Positions 1 to 8,956 of a stretch of 44,399 nt of DNA are shown in pieces. Position 1 is the first letter of the stretch. The number at the start of each line of letters is the position of its first letter. Made by a program: the position numbers and the translations under genes. Origin of the DNA: a virus; IMG/VR virus record IMGVR_UViG_3300003876_000007, positions 1 through 44,399 of that record; one strand, given 5' to 3'. The notes under the pieces were generated by a model. That model had not been told where the DNA came from and ran no database searches. It saw only the letters and a program-made list of their open reading frames with translations.

Positions 1-112
1 AATCCCAGCAGGGTACGATATAGACCACCGCTGTAATCGTCGTGATTGTTGCAACCCCGAACATTTGCGGGCCATACCTTTGGAGAAGAATCGAGCGAGG
101 ATTCATAGATGA
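1..112 (+). CDS. HNH homing-type endonuclease, C-terminal part (gene crosses the contig join)
   Basis: This is the end of the gene that starts at 44194. Reading from codon 2-4 the frame is open to TGA at 110-112. It contains the metal-binding HNH core, with YDIDHRC followed by CNRRDCCNPEHL, so both the catalytic His pair and the structural Asn are present. The first 12 bases repeat the last 12 of the window, so the join keeps the frame and gives a protein of about 101 aa. HNH proteins of this small AHRLFY type are free-standing phage nicking or cutting enzymes, often mobile. The stop overlaps the next start (ATGA at 109-112). Confidence 0.85.
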   Translation, partial: IPAGYDIDHRCNRRDCCNPEHLRAIPLEKNRARIHR

Positions 113-354
113 GCCGCACTTATCGTAAATCTTGGCGGGAAAGATGGGGTTATGATTGGGATCGAAAGCCCCAGAATAAATATCTTGCGTATCAACGGCG
201 TGATGGCTGCGGTAAGACGCCGGGCTGGGAATCATGTTCCCGGCGGGCATTGTTTTTGTTCCATCGCCCCTACGGGGGGTGGAAGCGGGATACCAGCCGT
301 GTATTGCGACGGCGGAATCGTATCGAACTCGAACGGGGGCAAAGAGTCTCATGA
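109..354 (+). CDS. Small basic protein of unknown function
   Basis: An 81-aa protein that starts on the ATGA overlap with the HNH gene and ends on an ATGA overlap with the DNA polymerase gene. Both junctions argue that it is translated. It is very rich in Arg and Trp (for example SWRERWGYDWDRK) with a Cys pair in the middle, so nucleic-acid binding is possible. I do not recognise the family. Its second half is less regular than its first. Confidence 0.6.
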   Translation: MSRTYRKSWRERWGYDWDRKPQNKYLAYQRRDGCGKTPGWESCSRRALFLFHRPYGGWKRDTSRVLRRRNRIELERGQRVS

Positions 355-2384
355 TCCCCCAACCCCCCACACTTAGCCCCGCGTGGCGTAATACCCTTCG
401 TGAAGCCGGACTACCCGAAGCGGTAGTCGTTATTGATTTTGAGAATTATTTTACCACAGAATACAGTATCCGCAAAATGTCCGCGTGGGAGTATGTCACA
501 CACGCGGAATATGAAGAATTAGGCCGGTCTATAAAACATGTTCCGGCGGAGGAAATTACTGGAAGTACGGAATGGTCTTGGGGCGACGACGCCGACCCCA
601 TCCGTAAACTCCAAGCGTTATACGGGAAAGACCTTGAAGGGTGTACAGTCGTCGCCCAGAACCTCGCGTATGACGGACTTATCCTCTACCTAAAGTATAA
701 GATCAAAATCCCAAACGCAGTGGATATCCTTGGTCTTGCCCGCCACTATAATTCACAGGCGAACAATGGACTCGACGCACTCTCCAAACGCAACAATCTT
801 CCACCTAAAGGCAAGACCTCAGATTTCAAAGACCAGCATCTTGGTGAGTTTCGGGACCCCGATCTTTATGGAGGTTATGTAGCGAATGAGGCCGGAGAGA
901 AGCTCCGCGACTACGCAAATCGGGACGCAGATAATGAGTGGGATTTGTTTTGTCGGTATATGCCCACCTTGTCGAATCCAAAGACGGAAATCGAGTTGAT
1001 GCGACACACGCTTGGGCTTTACTGGGAGCCTAAACTCACTGTAAACCGGGAAGAGGGCGAACGAATCCGCGTGATTATGGCGAAGGAACTGGATGATGCT
1101 ATCGCCCTGGCTGGACACCCCCGGAAAATCATAAGTAGTAATAATGCCTTCCGCGATTTAATCCTGGGGGCGATAGAGGCATCGGGCGACAACCCAAAAC
1201 TGTATACGAAACTCGGTAAGCAAAATAAAAAGACTGGGAACTACCCTATACTCCTAGCGTCCGCACAAACTGATGACCAACGCGAGAAAATGGTCGGCCA
1301 TTTTGACCCCACGGTACGAAATCTAATCAATGCCCGCATCGCTATAAAGTCTTGGCCGAACCATATCAAAAGGATTGAGTCAATCAAATCAATGTCTGCC
1401 GCGGCGGGTGGGCTCATGCCTGTTCCTTTGAAATACCACGGGGCTCATACGGGGCGATGGTCCGGGTACGACGGTGTAAACCTGCAAAACCTTGGCAGTC
1501 GTGGGGCAGAGGTCGTTATCCGTATCCGTGGGATGTTAGAAGCCCCCGAAGGGTATAAACTGGTCGTGGTGGACGCGGCAGCGATCGAACCTCGTGTGTT
1601 GGCATGGCTCGCGGATCAATTCGACCTTGTGGAACGGTTTGAACAGAACGCGGATGTCTATTCGGAGTTCGCCGAGTCCTTACTCAACCGACCTGTGCAG
1701 AAACCCCGGGAGGACGACCCAAAGCCCGTGGCGGACTGGCGTAAATGGGCTCGAAACGGTGTTGGTAAAGTGGGTATCCTCGGCCTTGGGTACGGGATGG
1801 GGGCAAAAAAAGCGGTGGGCTATGCCGCCGGAGCTATTGACCTAGAGATGGCGAAGAAAATGGTACAGCTCTATCGGTCGAAAAACTCAAGGATTGTTCG
1901 ATATTGGGGCGAGCTAGAGCGAAAGTTTAAGGCTGCTGCGAAATATGGGGAACCCAGTTCTCTATCGCAGGGTGTTCGCATCTATAAAGAGGGCTCGGAT
2001 GTATTGATGCGGCTGCCTTCTGGGCGAGTGCTTCGATACGAGAATATCCATGTAGTTACTGATGGGCGGAATACCTCACTTGTAATCCCGGCCCCCGATG
2101 GCCGAGGTACGCGGACCCATACTTGGGGCGGTACTCTCGCAGAGAATATAACGCAGGCCGTATCCCGGGACCTTCTCGCGGAGGCGATTCTAGCGACAGA
2201 AAATGTGGGGTATCGGGTAGTTCTTCACTGCCACGACGAGATTGTGGCGTGCGTCCCCGATCAGATCGCGGAACAAGCACTAAAAGATATTATAGGAATC
2301 CTCAGCCTTCGGCCAGAATGGGCGGCGGGCTGCCCCCTTGATGCCGAAGGCTCTATTATGGAAAGGTACGGAAAATGCAAGTAG
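351..2384 (+). CDS. Family A DNA polymerase with 3'-5' proofreading exonuclease
   Basis: The phage replicative polymerase, 677 aa. The start is the ATG at 351, which overlaps the previous stop, rather than the longer upstream extension. Exonuclease motifs are visible: DFE at 29-31, NLAYD with N104 and D108, and YANRD with Y188 and D192. Polymerase motif A is DAAAIEPRVLAW with D408 and E413. The O-helix motif B has K473 and ends in YG (481-482). Motif C is HDE at 628-630. The position equivalent to Phe762 of E. coli Pol I is Leu477. The Tyr and Ser of the usual DYSQIE motif are both Ala. The neighbours are a resolvase, nucleases and a helicase, so this is the core of the replication block. Confidence 0.95.
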   Translation: MIPQPPTLSPAWRNTLREAGLPEAVVVIDFENYFTTEYSIRKMSAWEYVTHAEYEELGRSIKHVPAEEITGSTEWSWGDDADPIRKLQALYGKDLEGCTVVAQNLAYDGLILYLKYKIKIPNAVDILGLARHYNSQANNGLDALSKRNNLPPKGKTSDFKDQHLGEFRDPDLYGGYVANEAGEKLRDYANRDADNEWDLFCRYMPTLSNPKTEIELMRHTLGLYWEPKLTVNREEGERIRVIMAKELDDAIALAGHPRKIISSNNAFRDLILGAIEASGDNPKLYTKLGKQNKKTGNYPILLASAQTDDQREKMVGHFDPTVRNLINARIAIKSWPNHIKRIESIKSMSAAAGGLMPVPLKYHGAHTGRWSGYDGVNLQNLGSRGAEVVIRIRGMLEAPEGYKLVVVDAAAIEPRVLAWLADQFDLVERFEQNADVYSEFAESLLNRPVQKPREDDPKPVADWRKWARNGVGKVGILGLGYGMGAKKAVGYAAGAIDLEMAKKMVQLYRSKNSRIVRYWGELERKFKAAAKYGEPSSLSQGVRIYKEGSDVLMRLPSGRVLRYENIHVVTDGRNTSLVIPAPDGRGTRTHTWGGTLAENITQAVSRDLLAEAILATENVGYRVVLHCHDEIVACVPDQIAEQALKDIIGILSLRPEWAAGCPLDAEGSIMERYGKCK

Positions 2385-2617
2385 TTGAATTGGTATCGGT
2401 GACGGATTGGGATGTGACCGAATCCAGCGGGGTGTGGGTTGCCCGAATTGGTGGTCGGTATATCCGTGTGATGTCGGCAACAGCCCCTTGGGAGATGGCG
2501 GTCGATGCAACCTTAGAGTTTATCGACAAACTTCGAGAGCGAACCTTTCCGCGGCATGTCACGGACCCGGCGGAGATCATGCGATTTTGTGTAAAACGGA
2601 CTAGGAGACAACGGTGA
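2375..2617 (+). CDS. Small protein of unknown function between polymerase and resolvase
   Basis: An 80-aa protein. Its ATG lies inside the last codons of the polymerase gene (10-base overlap), and its stop overlaps the GTG start of the resolvase, so it is translationally coupled on both sides. The N-terminal half looks like a small beta-rich fold (VWVARIGGRYIRVM). The C-terminus is basic. No family recognised. Confidence 0.7.
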   Translation: MQVVELVSVTDWDVTESSGVWVARIGGRYIRVMSATAPWEMAVDATLEFIDKLRERTFPRHVTDPAEIMRFCVKRTRRQR

Positions 2618-3222
2618 ACCCACCCTCCCTCATTCCAACCGGCCCGAAGTTTGTGGTCGGTATCGACCCCGGCGTGCAAGGGGCTATCGGGGTGATTGGC
2701 CCAGACACACGGTTTGAATTAGTCCACGATATACCATCAATTGGTATGGGTCGCAAAGGGGAGTTTGATTCAGATTTAATAATTGAGTACGCCCGCGTCA
2801 TATCGGAACGGTACCACCGCCCTTTAGTCCGAATCGAATGGCCAACCACCCGGCCTGATGAATCGGCTGAATCATCGAAACGGTTTGGTGTTGGACTTGG
2901 GTTGTTGTGGGGTGTGTTCCGGGCGGCGGGCTGCCCGATTGAGCGTGTCGTTCCGAACAAGTGGAAGGGGCGGCTTGGGCTTCAAGGAAAGGCGGGGGAT
3001 GCCCGCTCCGCTAGGCAGCAGGCCGTTGAGTACGCCGAACTGGTGATCCCTGGTGTTGAGTTGATGTGTCGGGGCCCCCGGGGTGGGTTATTGGACGGTC
3101 GGGCAGAAGCCTTGTTGATTGCGTTTGAACATGTAAGCCGAACAGAAGCAGGACTTCGAGCGATGGACCCACATCTCCGCGAAATGCGGATGTTGATGGG
3201 CGGTCGAAAACGAAAAAAATAG
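2614..3222 (+). CDS. RuvC-like Holliday junction resolvase
   Basis: A 202-aa endonuclease of the RNase H fold, expected to resolve branched DNA before packaging. The first strand carries GIDPGVQGAIGV with catalytic D18. E75 follows a beta-strand (VRIEW), and the C-terminal helix carries DGRAEALLIA with D161 and E165. This is the RuvC-type four-acid arrangement. The start is GTG at 2614, chosen because AGGAGA lies 5 bases upstream and GTGA overlaps the previous stop. It sits directly after the polymerase and its companion gene. Confidence 0.85.
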   Translation: MNPPSLIPTGPKFVVGIDPGVQGAIGVIGPDTRFELVHDIPSIGMGRKGEFDSDLIIEYARVISERYHRPLVRIEWPTTRPDESAESSKRFGVGLGLLWGVFRAAGCPIERVVPNKWKGRLGLQGKAGDARSARQQAVEYAELVIPGVELMCRGPRGGLLDGRAEALLIAFEHVSRTEAGLRAMDPHLREMRMLMGGRKRKK

Positions 3223-3232
3223 TTGCTTTGAC

Positions 3233-3260
3233 TTGCACTCCATGTAGATGGGTGTACTAT
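3233..3260 (+). promoter_or_regulatory. Sigma-70-like promoter before the Fe-S nuclease gene
   Basis: TTGCAC at 3233-3238, a 16-base spacer, then TACTAT at 3255-3260. It lies in the only sizeable gap between resolvase and nuclease, 11 bases before the Shine-Dalgarno site. The same hexamers and spacer recur at 41753-41780. Confidence 0.6.
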
Positions 3261-3283
3261 ACCCGAGACTGAGAGGAACCCAA

Positions 3284-4480
3284 ATGGCTGATCAAATCGT
3301 TGTTCGTTCGAGTTCTGTGTCCGCGTTCAAGGCGTGCCCCACAAGATTCAAACTCCAATACCTCGACGGACTGGTTTCTGATAAAGAAACCGAAGCAACT
3401 CGAATGGGTACTAATTGGCACGCTCTCCAAGAGGTATACCGCATCGCAGAATCCGTGGAACTTGGGACTGGTCTGGATAAAGCGTGTGAACACCTTGACG
3501 AACGGTATTCGGAGAAACCGATCCATGTCGAGGATGCCGATTGGGAGCGAGAGAAAACCGTCTTGGTCTACTCGTTTATTGGGTATCTTTGGTACTGGCA
3601 GAATGATGTCGTCGAAACCCTCGCCACCGAGTACGGATTTACTCTTCCGTTACACCACCCGTTGACGGGCCTTCCCCTTCGCACCGAAGAGGTTGTTCGG
3701 AATGGCACGATTGATAAGATCATCCGGCGTAACGGATTGATCTCGGTCGCGGACTATAAAAGTACGAGCCGATCTATTGACGCCGACTCCCAATTCTGGG
3801 GACACCTACGACTCGATACCCAAATTAGTATGTATATCATGGCATTGCAAGAGCTTAAGGCTGAGGGTGAACTCGCTCAGTTTGGGGTGCGGAGCGACGA
3901 GGTTGTTGTAGGGGCGTTCTACGATGTGTGGCACAAACCTACAATCAGGCCGAAGATGTTGACCCAAAAAGATACCGCGGCACTACTCGAAACAAACACA
4001 TATCTTGGGGAGTCCGTGACTGCCGAGCATGTACGAGAATGGGACGAAGAAACAAAAGATGAGAAGGGTAAGACCGTAGTAGTTCATCATCACCATGTCA
4101 CTCTCGACGGTGTAGATGCTGTAGTTAAACCCGGTAAAAAAGGTTTTGCCGTCCAAGAAACCGCTCGCATGTACGGTATCCGGCTTCTCCAAGACATTCA
4201 GGATCGACCGGCGTTTTACTTTGCCCGGCGAGAAATCCCTCGCACACAAAAGGACATCACCGACTTCCGAGCCCAACTCTATAATGTCTATCAGTCCATG
4301 AAAACCATGCGGGACAACGGACATTTTTTCCAGAACGAACGGCAGTGCGAAGCTACTTTCCACTGTCCATATATCCCGATCTGTTATGCCGGGGTGGATA
4401 TTTCCGACGGGTTTACCCCAGAGGGGATGAAACGAGAAATCACAACACTCACAATTGAAGGACAAGAAACCTATGACTAA
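3284..4480 (+). CDS. PD-(D/E)XK nuclease of the Cas4/AddB Fe-S type
   Basis: A 398-aa nuclease. The ATG at 3284 is preferred over 3248 because GAGAGGA sits just upstream of it. The nuclease core shows D144 (TIDK) and D157-Y-K159 (VADYKST). One Cys near the N-terminus (C18, in FKACPTRF) and three near the C-terminus (C355, C361, C367) match the four-Cys iron-sulphur arrangement of Cas4, AddB and related phage exonucleases. Likely role: DNA end processing for recombination or replication with the RecA-like ATPase encoded immediately downstream (ATGs overlap). It is not a CRISPR gene here, since no cas genes or array are present. Confidence 0.85.
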   Translation: MADQIVVRSSSVSAFKACPTRFKLQYLDGLVSDKETEATRMGTNWHALQEVYRIAESVELGTGLDKACEHLDERYSEKPIHVEDADWEREKTVLVYSFIGYLWYWQNDVVETLATEYGFTLPLHHPLTGLPLRTEEVVRNGTIDKIIRRNGLISVADYKSTSRSIDADSQFWGHLRLDTQISMYIMALQELKAEGELAQFGVRSDEVVVGAFYDVWHKPTIRPKMLTQKDTAALLETNTYLGESVTAEHVREWDEETKDEKGKTVVVHHHHVTLDGVDAVVKPGKKGFAVQETARMYGIRLLQDIQDRPAFYFARREIPRTQKDITDFRAQLYNVYQSMKTMRDNGHFFQNERQCEATFHCPYIPICYAGVDISDGFTPEGMKREITTLTIEGQETYD

Positions 4481-5351
4481 ACCACCCCCCGCCCCCGCAA
4501 CGAAACGGCCAGCGATGCCTCCATCGACTGGACCAAAGGCATCTACTCGCACTACTAAATCCTTCTCCATTAAGGCATGGAGCGGTGATAATGAGGGGGA
4601 AAAGATTGTCCTTTATGGTGAATCTGGTATGGGTAAATCATCCCTTGCCCTCTTACTTGATGGTGCCGTATGGTTTGGGCTCGATGATGGTGCCCGCAAA
4701 CTCCGCCACCCCGAGACCGGCCTACCAGTAAATGTGGTGTCTGGGGTCGAAAACTTCTACGACTTCCTTGACGCAATTCAAACACCAGAACTCTTTGCCG
4801 GAGTAAAGACAGTGATTATTGACACGATCACGATGCTTGAAGAACTCAGTGAGCCCTGGATGTTCGACACCATCCCCATGGATAGCGGGAAAACAGTTAA
4901 GAGTATAGAAGGGTACGGATACGGGAAGGGTTATCGCCACGCACTTGAAACGATGACGAAGGTGCTTCAAGACCTTGAAGCCCACTTCATTCGTAGAGGG
5001 ATCAATGTAGTCCTCATTGCCCAAGAGTCCACCGCGACGATGGCAAACCCGGAGGGGTTAGACTTCCTTGTAGCGGGACCAAAGCTGCATCACAGCAAGC
5101 AACACTCTACCCGACTCAAACTCCAAGAGTGGGCGGATCATGTGTTCCGTATTTCATTCCAAAATGTAGTAGTTGCCGGGCAGCAAGGGGCGACGAAGGG
5201 TAAGGTGATCTCATCAGACACAACCCGCGTTATCCATACGGCCACTTCCCGGCATTTCTTCGCAAAATCTCGCACAATCAATGAACCAATCATATCGTTT
5301 GATTCCCCCGCGGATGACTCACTATGGCAGTTTATGTTCCCAAAGAAGTGA
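4473..5351 (+). CDS. RecA-like AAA ATPase (Sak4/AAA_24 type)
   Basis: A 292-aa P-loop ATPase with Walker A GESGMGKS (K55) and a Walker B strand TVIIDT (D117). The N-terminal 35 residues are a Pro/Ala/Thr-rich tail. Phage proteins of this shape, next to a Cas4-like nuclease and an SSB, act as RecA-like single-strand annealing or recombination proteins (Sak4 type). That role is inferred from family and context. The start at 4473 overlaps the nuclease stop and has GAAGGA 10 bases upstream. Confidence 0.8.
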   Translation: MTKPPPAPATKRPAMPPSTGPKASTRTTKSFSIKAWSGDNEGEKIVLYGESGMGKSSLALLLDGAVWFGLDDGARKLRHPETGLPVNVVSGVENFYDFLDAIQTPELFAGVKTVIIDTITMLEELSEPWMFDTIPMDSGKTVKSIEGYGYGKGYRHALETMTKVLQDLEAHFIRRGINVVLIAQESTATMANPEGLDFLVAGPKLHHSKQHSTRLKLQEWADHVFRISFQNVVVAGQQGATKGKVISSDTTRVIHTATSRHFFAKSRTINEPIISFDSPADDSLWQFMFPKK

Positions 5352-5364
5352 AAGGAAACTTTAC

Positions 5365-5775
5365 ATGAAAAACAGTATTAAACCCCGTAATTCCCTTGTA
5401 TTGATTCGAGCATTGGCAAAAGATGAGCAACAAACCGCCGCTGGGATCATCATCCCGAAGCTGGCGGGGCAGGTATTTGAACCCGCAGAAATCTTGGAGG
5501 TTGGACGCGGAACCCCTGAATGTGATTTCAGGGATGCAAATGATCTTATGGCAGGTATGCGGGTCCTTGCATGTATTGGAACGAAAGGGGCGGGGCTTGG
5601 TGACTCAGTTCAATACTCTGCTCTCCCGATGAATGATATGAAAAATGTTTTCCTTTTGAATCAGTCAGATATATTCGCAATTTTAGAGGAACCAAAAGGG
5701 GGCTGGCCAAGCACTGAACAAGTTGAAAAATCTACAGACCAACCGGGCAGTTCTGGTTTGGTTATCGCTAAATAA
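5365..5775 (+). CDS. GroES-like co-chaperonin
   Basis: A 136-aa protein with AAAGGA upstream of the ATG at 5365. It has the GroES chaperonin-10 layout: an N-terminal IKPRNSLVLIRAL strand, a short mobile loop leading to AAGIIIP, then ILEVGRGTPE and a second barrel strand MRVLACIG. Phage versions (T4 gp31 type) replace or supplement host GroES, usually for capsid protein folding. About 30 extra C-terminal residues are Ser/Gly-rich. It is co-directional with the replication genes rather than the capsid genes, so expression is probably early or middle. Confidence 0.75.
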   Translation: MKNSIKPRNSLVLIRALAKDEQQTAAGIIIPKLAGQVFEPAEILEVGRGTPECDFRDANDLMAGMRVLACIGTKGAGLGDSVQYSALPMNDMKNVFLLNQSDIFAILEEPKGGWPSTEQVEKSTDQPGSSGLVIAK

Positions 5776-5801
5776 ACACAACGATTAAACGGAGATTAAA
5801 A

Positions 5802-6579
5802 ATGACAACGCAGATTGACAGGGTAGGCACCTTCCGTGCCCGAATCGTAGAAGCGGGGATACAAACATCTAAGGCGGGTATGCCGCAGTTCGTTGCACAA
5901 TTCCAAGCGATGGAATTGTGGTGCGAGGACAAGGATTTGATGGCCCATTTTGGTATCGCGGAGCCGGGTTGGGTAGATTGGTCGGGCTATGATCAATCTA
6001 CTATGGCGTATCTGCAACTGGTCTATGATAAGAAGAATGCCGCAGGTGAAAAAACCGGCGAGATTCTCCCAATGTTCCATATCGAATCTTTGCAAAAGGC
6101 GTTGAGTTGGGACGGAACATCATTCTCAACCCTTGGAAGTACCGATTGGACGGACAAGGTTATCACAATCTGGGTCGAGGAAAATGAGTATAACGGAAAG
6201 GTGTCCTTGAAAGTAGATGCGATTGACGCCTATGACGCGTCTCCACACCGCGGTGGTGTGCGGGCAGTTGATGCAAACGAACTCAAGGCACTTGATGCGA
6301 AGTTCGCTGTTGCCCTTGCGGGTGTTGCATCGAGCGGCCCAACGGTTGCCCCAAGTAAAGCCCCGGCCTGCGGCACCTGCTACTCCCCCTACGAAGGCCG
6401 ATGTTCCTGCCCCGGCTGCAACCGCCGTTGATAACACTTCGTCGATGACGAAGGACGCCGCATGGGGGCAAGTTTCTGATGTCAACGGCAAATCTGACGA
6501 CGAACGGGGCCAAGCGTGGTTGAAGGCGTGTTCGGTGATTATCCCTGACGGGGATGCCGACCTTGGTTGCCCATTCTAA
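5802..6579 (+). CDS. Putative single-stranded DNA-binding protein, split over two reading frames
   Basis: The frame starting at 5802 encodes about 185 sensible residues (VGTFRARIVEAGIQTSKAG onward), resembling phage SSB-like proteins encoded near polymerases. Past about 6360 this frame becomes an atypical Cys-rich tail and stops at 6429-6431. The +1 frame instead reads a Pro/Ala linker (PAAPATPPTKADVP), then a short globular stretch, and ends at 6579 with an acidic tip, DGDADLGCPF. That is the classic SSB-type C-terminal tail ending in Pro-Phe. The full product would be about 258 aa. The switch lies in the run around 6357-6370. It may be programmed +1 frameshifting, a real lesion or a sequence error. 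Confidence 0.7.
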
Positions 6580-6587
6580 ATCCTCTC

Positions 6588-6622
6588 CCGTCTGGTGTGT
6601 GAAAGCTCGCCGGGCGGTTTTT
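6588..6622 (+). terminator. Rho-independent terminator or attenuator before the primase gene
   Basis: CCGTCTGG (6588-6595) can pair with CCGGGCGG (6610-6617), with two G-U pairs and a 14-base loop, and is followed by TTTTT (6618-6622). The primase ATG starts at 6625, only three bases after the T run. Transcripts may therefore be attenuated between the SSB-like gene and the primase. Confidence 0.65.
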
Positions 6623-6624
6623 AT

Positions 6625-8955
6625 ATGCGAAAAAACCTCGATAAAATATATGCTGCCTATGCCGGGAATGTAGAGGACCCATTCACAGGGATACTTGATA
6701 TCCTTGCGGATGACTTAGGCGTACAAAAATCCAGCCTCCTAACACTAGGAGTTGGGTTTGCTCCAATCGTATCGTTCAAGCAAGGTGCGGTTATCACCTC
6801 TGGATGGTGGGTGATCCCTGAACGAGACGCGAACGCAAAAATTGTTGGGCTATCCCTCAGATCATATGATGGATCAAAAAAAGTCATGCTGCCCGGATCA
6901 AAGCACGGACTTGTCTACCCAGTTAAGGCGGGATACGCGGCATCATCTCCAAGCTATTCTCCTGGCCGTCACAACTGGGTCCGAACGATGGAGACAAAAA
7001 TCCACTGCCCCATCTGTGGGAAAGAGGACGGGTGCTTGCTCAGTGCCGAGAACCCAGAGGACCCGAAAGCTGTAATGTGTATTCGGGAACACGCCGGATC
7101 GGTTCGGGCTGGTGATCTCGACACGGGTGGGTGGCTTCACATCCGAAAGACCGCCGGTGATCTTCGTAATCTCTCACCGCTCCCAACTTCCCAACTCCCG
7201 ATTGTAATCGTTGAGGGTATGTCGGATGCCGCTGCTGCCCTCGATCTCGGATTCGATACCGTTGGCCGCCCCTCAGACCTCGCGGGTCTTGGACACCTCC
7301 GCCAGTTAGTCCAAGGCCGAGATGTTCTCATTATTGGGGAGAATGATCGTAAGCCAGACGGTCGTTGGCCGGGGCGAACTGGTGCAGAGCGGACTTTTGA
7401 GACATTACAGCATATCGCCAACGCCCGATGGTTCATGCCACCAGAAGGTGTAAAAGATTTACGGGCGTGGAGGAACAATCACGGGCTTACCCAAGCGGAT
7501 TTACTCTCATTTGCTGACCAGTACGGGGCGAGTCAGAGCGACGAACGCCACCTCGACGAAGCAAGTCCGGTCTATATCGCCAAACGGTGGTTGCTTGAGG
7601 AACACACTCAAGAGGGCGTGCCGGTTCTCCGAAAATATGGGCATGAATGGTATCGGTATGATGGCCAGCACTATGCCCAAGTCGATGAAACCGCCATAAT
7701 CCGAGGTGGTATCTATCGTTGGCTTGACGGACGGATGGTGAAGGTTCCAAGGAAAGACGATTCAATTGACCTTACACCTTACCCCACAGATATGGGGCGG
7801 GTATCCAATATCATTGACGCCCTATCTATGGACTGCCCCCTACTCGCCGAACCTCCTTGTTGGCTCGACGGGCGTTCGCAACCTGATCCATCAGAGTTAA
7901 TTGCATTTGCCAATGGTGTACTCGATCTTCGCGGATCAGAGCCGGAACTAATCCCGCACACCGCACAGTATTTTACGCTCGCGTCAATGCCGTACTCGTA
8001 CAATGCCGAGGCCGCCTGTCCTGTCTGGGAGAAAACGCTATCCGAGATATTCAAGGGGAAACCGGAACATATATTGCTCTGTCAAGAATGGTTCGGGTAC
8101 AATTTAACCCCGGACACATCACAGCAGAAAATGATGGTGTTCAACGGTATCTCAGGATCAGGGAAAACAACAGTTGTTGATGGTATGCGAATTATGCTTG
8201 GGGAAGAACGCCAAGTAGCAACTATCAGTCTTACCGGCCTCTCAAAAGAGTTTGGGGTTGCTCCCCTCGTAGGTAAGCTCGCAGCAGTCGTTGGCGACGG
8301 TTCAATCGACCGGCAGATAAACCATCAAGTCCTATTGGAGCGGCTGAAAGATATGACTGGATCAAGTCGTCCGATGCTTGAAGTCCGAAAGATGCGGCAG
8401 GCCCCTGTGGGTATGCACATCTACGCTCGTATTACGATTGCGTGTAATGAACTACCGGACTTGAAAGATGGTGGCGGTGCATTACCACGACGAATCCTCG
8501 CTCTCCCATTCACAGAGAAGTTCGACGGCGGGAATCGTAAACCAGATCGTACTATCCCCGACAAAATTAAAACCGAGGCCGCAGGTATACTGAACTGGGC
8601 AATGGTAGGCCGGGATCGCCTTGCACGAAACGGTGAGTTTACTATCCCCGATGCGTGCCGTTCACTGGCCCAGACATTTACTGCTGCATCATCCCCGATC
8701 TCCCAATTCATTGAAGCATGTTGCAATGTCGGCGACGGCCTTGCAGTGCAGGAGGACATTGTTTTTCAGGTGTATCGAGCATGGGCCCGCGAGAATAGTA
8801 TTTCTGCTGGGGCGAAGATTCGATTCGCCCATAATCTAACGCTGGCAGTTCCGGCTTTGGCTAGACGGGTCCTTCAAATGGGGGATCAGTACATCACAGG
8901 GATCGTCGGCCTAGAATTAACTGATTACGCAAAACAGAATTATCTAGGGGGTTGA
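6625..8955 (+). CDS. Primase-helicase (zinc finger, TOPRIM, D5/SF3 helicase)
   Basis: A 776-aa replication protein. After an N-terminal beta-rich segment comes a zinc-binding motif (HCPICG with C128 and C131, then further Cys and His). A TOPRIM core follows (VEGMSD with E197 and D201; GENDRKPDG with D241). The C-terminal half is a D5_N/SF3 helicase: Walker A GISGSGKTT (K514), Walker B VVGDGS (D558) and sensor motif ITIACNELPD. It would prime and unwind at the fork for the family A polymerase. The start at 6625 lacks a clear Shine-Dalgarno site and sits against the hairpin at 6588-6622. An in-frame GTG at 6595 is an alternative. Confidence 0.9.
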   Translation: MRKNLDKIYAAYAGNVEDPFTGILDILADDLGVQKSSLLTLGVGFAPIVSFKQGAVITSGWWVIPERDANAKIVGLSLRSYDGSKKVMLPGSKHGLVYPVKAGYAASSPSYSPGRHNWVRTMETKIHCPICGKEDGCLLSAENPEDPKAVMCIREHAGSVRAGDLDTGGWLHIRKTAGDLRNLSPLPTSQLPIVIVEGMSDAAAALDLGFDTVGRPSDLAGLGHLRQLVQGRDVLIIGENDRKPDGRWPGRTGAERTFETLQHIANARWFMPPEGVKDLRAWRNNHGLTQADLLSFADQYGASQSDERHLDEASPVYIAKRWLLEEHTQEGVPVLRKYGHEWYRYDGQHYAQVDETAIIRGGIYRWLDGRMVKVPRKDDSIDLTPYPTDMGRVSNIIDALSMDCPLLAEPPCWLDGRSQPDPSELIAFANGVLDLRGSEPELIPHTAQYFTLASMPYSYNAEAACPVWEKTLSEIFKGKPEHILLCQEWFGYNLTPDTSQQKMMVFNGISGSGKTTVVDGMRIMLGEERQVATISLTGLSKEFGVAPLVGKLAAVVGDGSIDRQINHQVLLERLKDMTGSSRPMLEVRKMRQAPVGMHIYARITIACNELPDLKDGGGALPRRILALPFTEKFDGGNRKPDRTIPDKIKTEAAGILNWAMVGRDRLARNGEFTIPDACRSLAQTFTAASSPISQFIEACCNVGDGLAVQEDIVFQVYRAWARENSISAGAKIRFAHNLTLAVPALARRVLQMGDQYITGIVGLELTDYAKQNYLGG

Positions 8956-8956
8956 T

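Noticed and set aside
1-12. The 12-base end repeat as a phage cohesive or direct terminal repeat
   Set aside because: It lies inside the HNH coding sequence and is best explained by overlap at the closure of a circular assembly.
3284-4480. Cas4 gene of a CRISPR system
   Set aside because: No repeats-spacer array and no other cas genes; the Fe-S nuclease sits in a replication/recombination block, the usual phage context.
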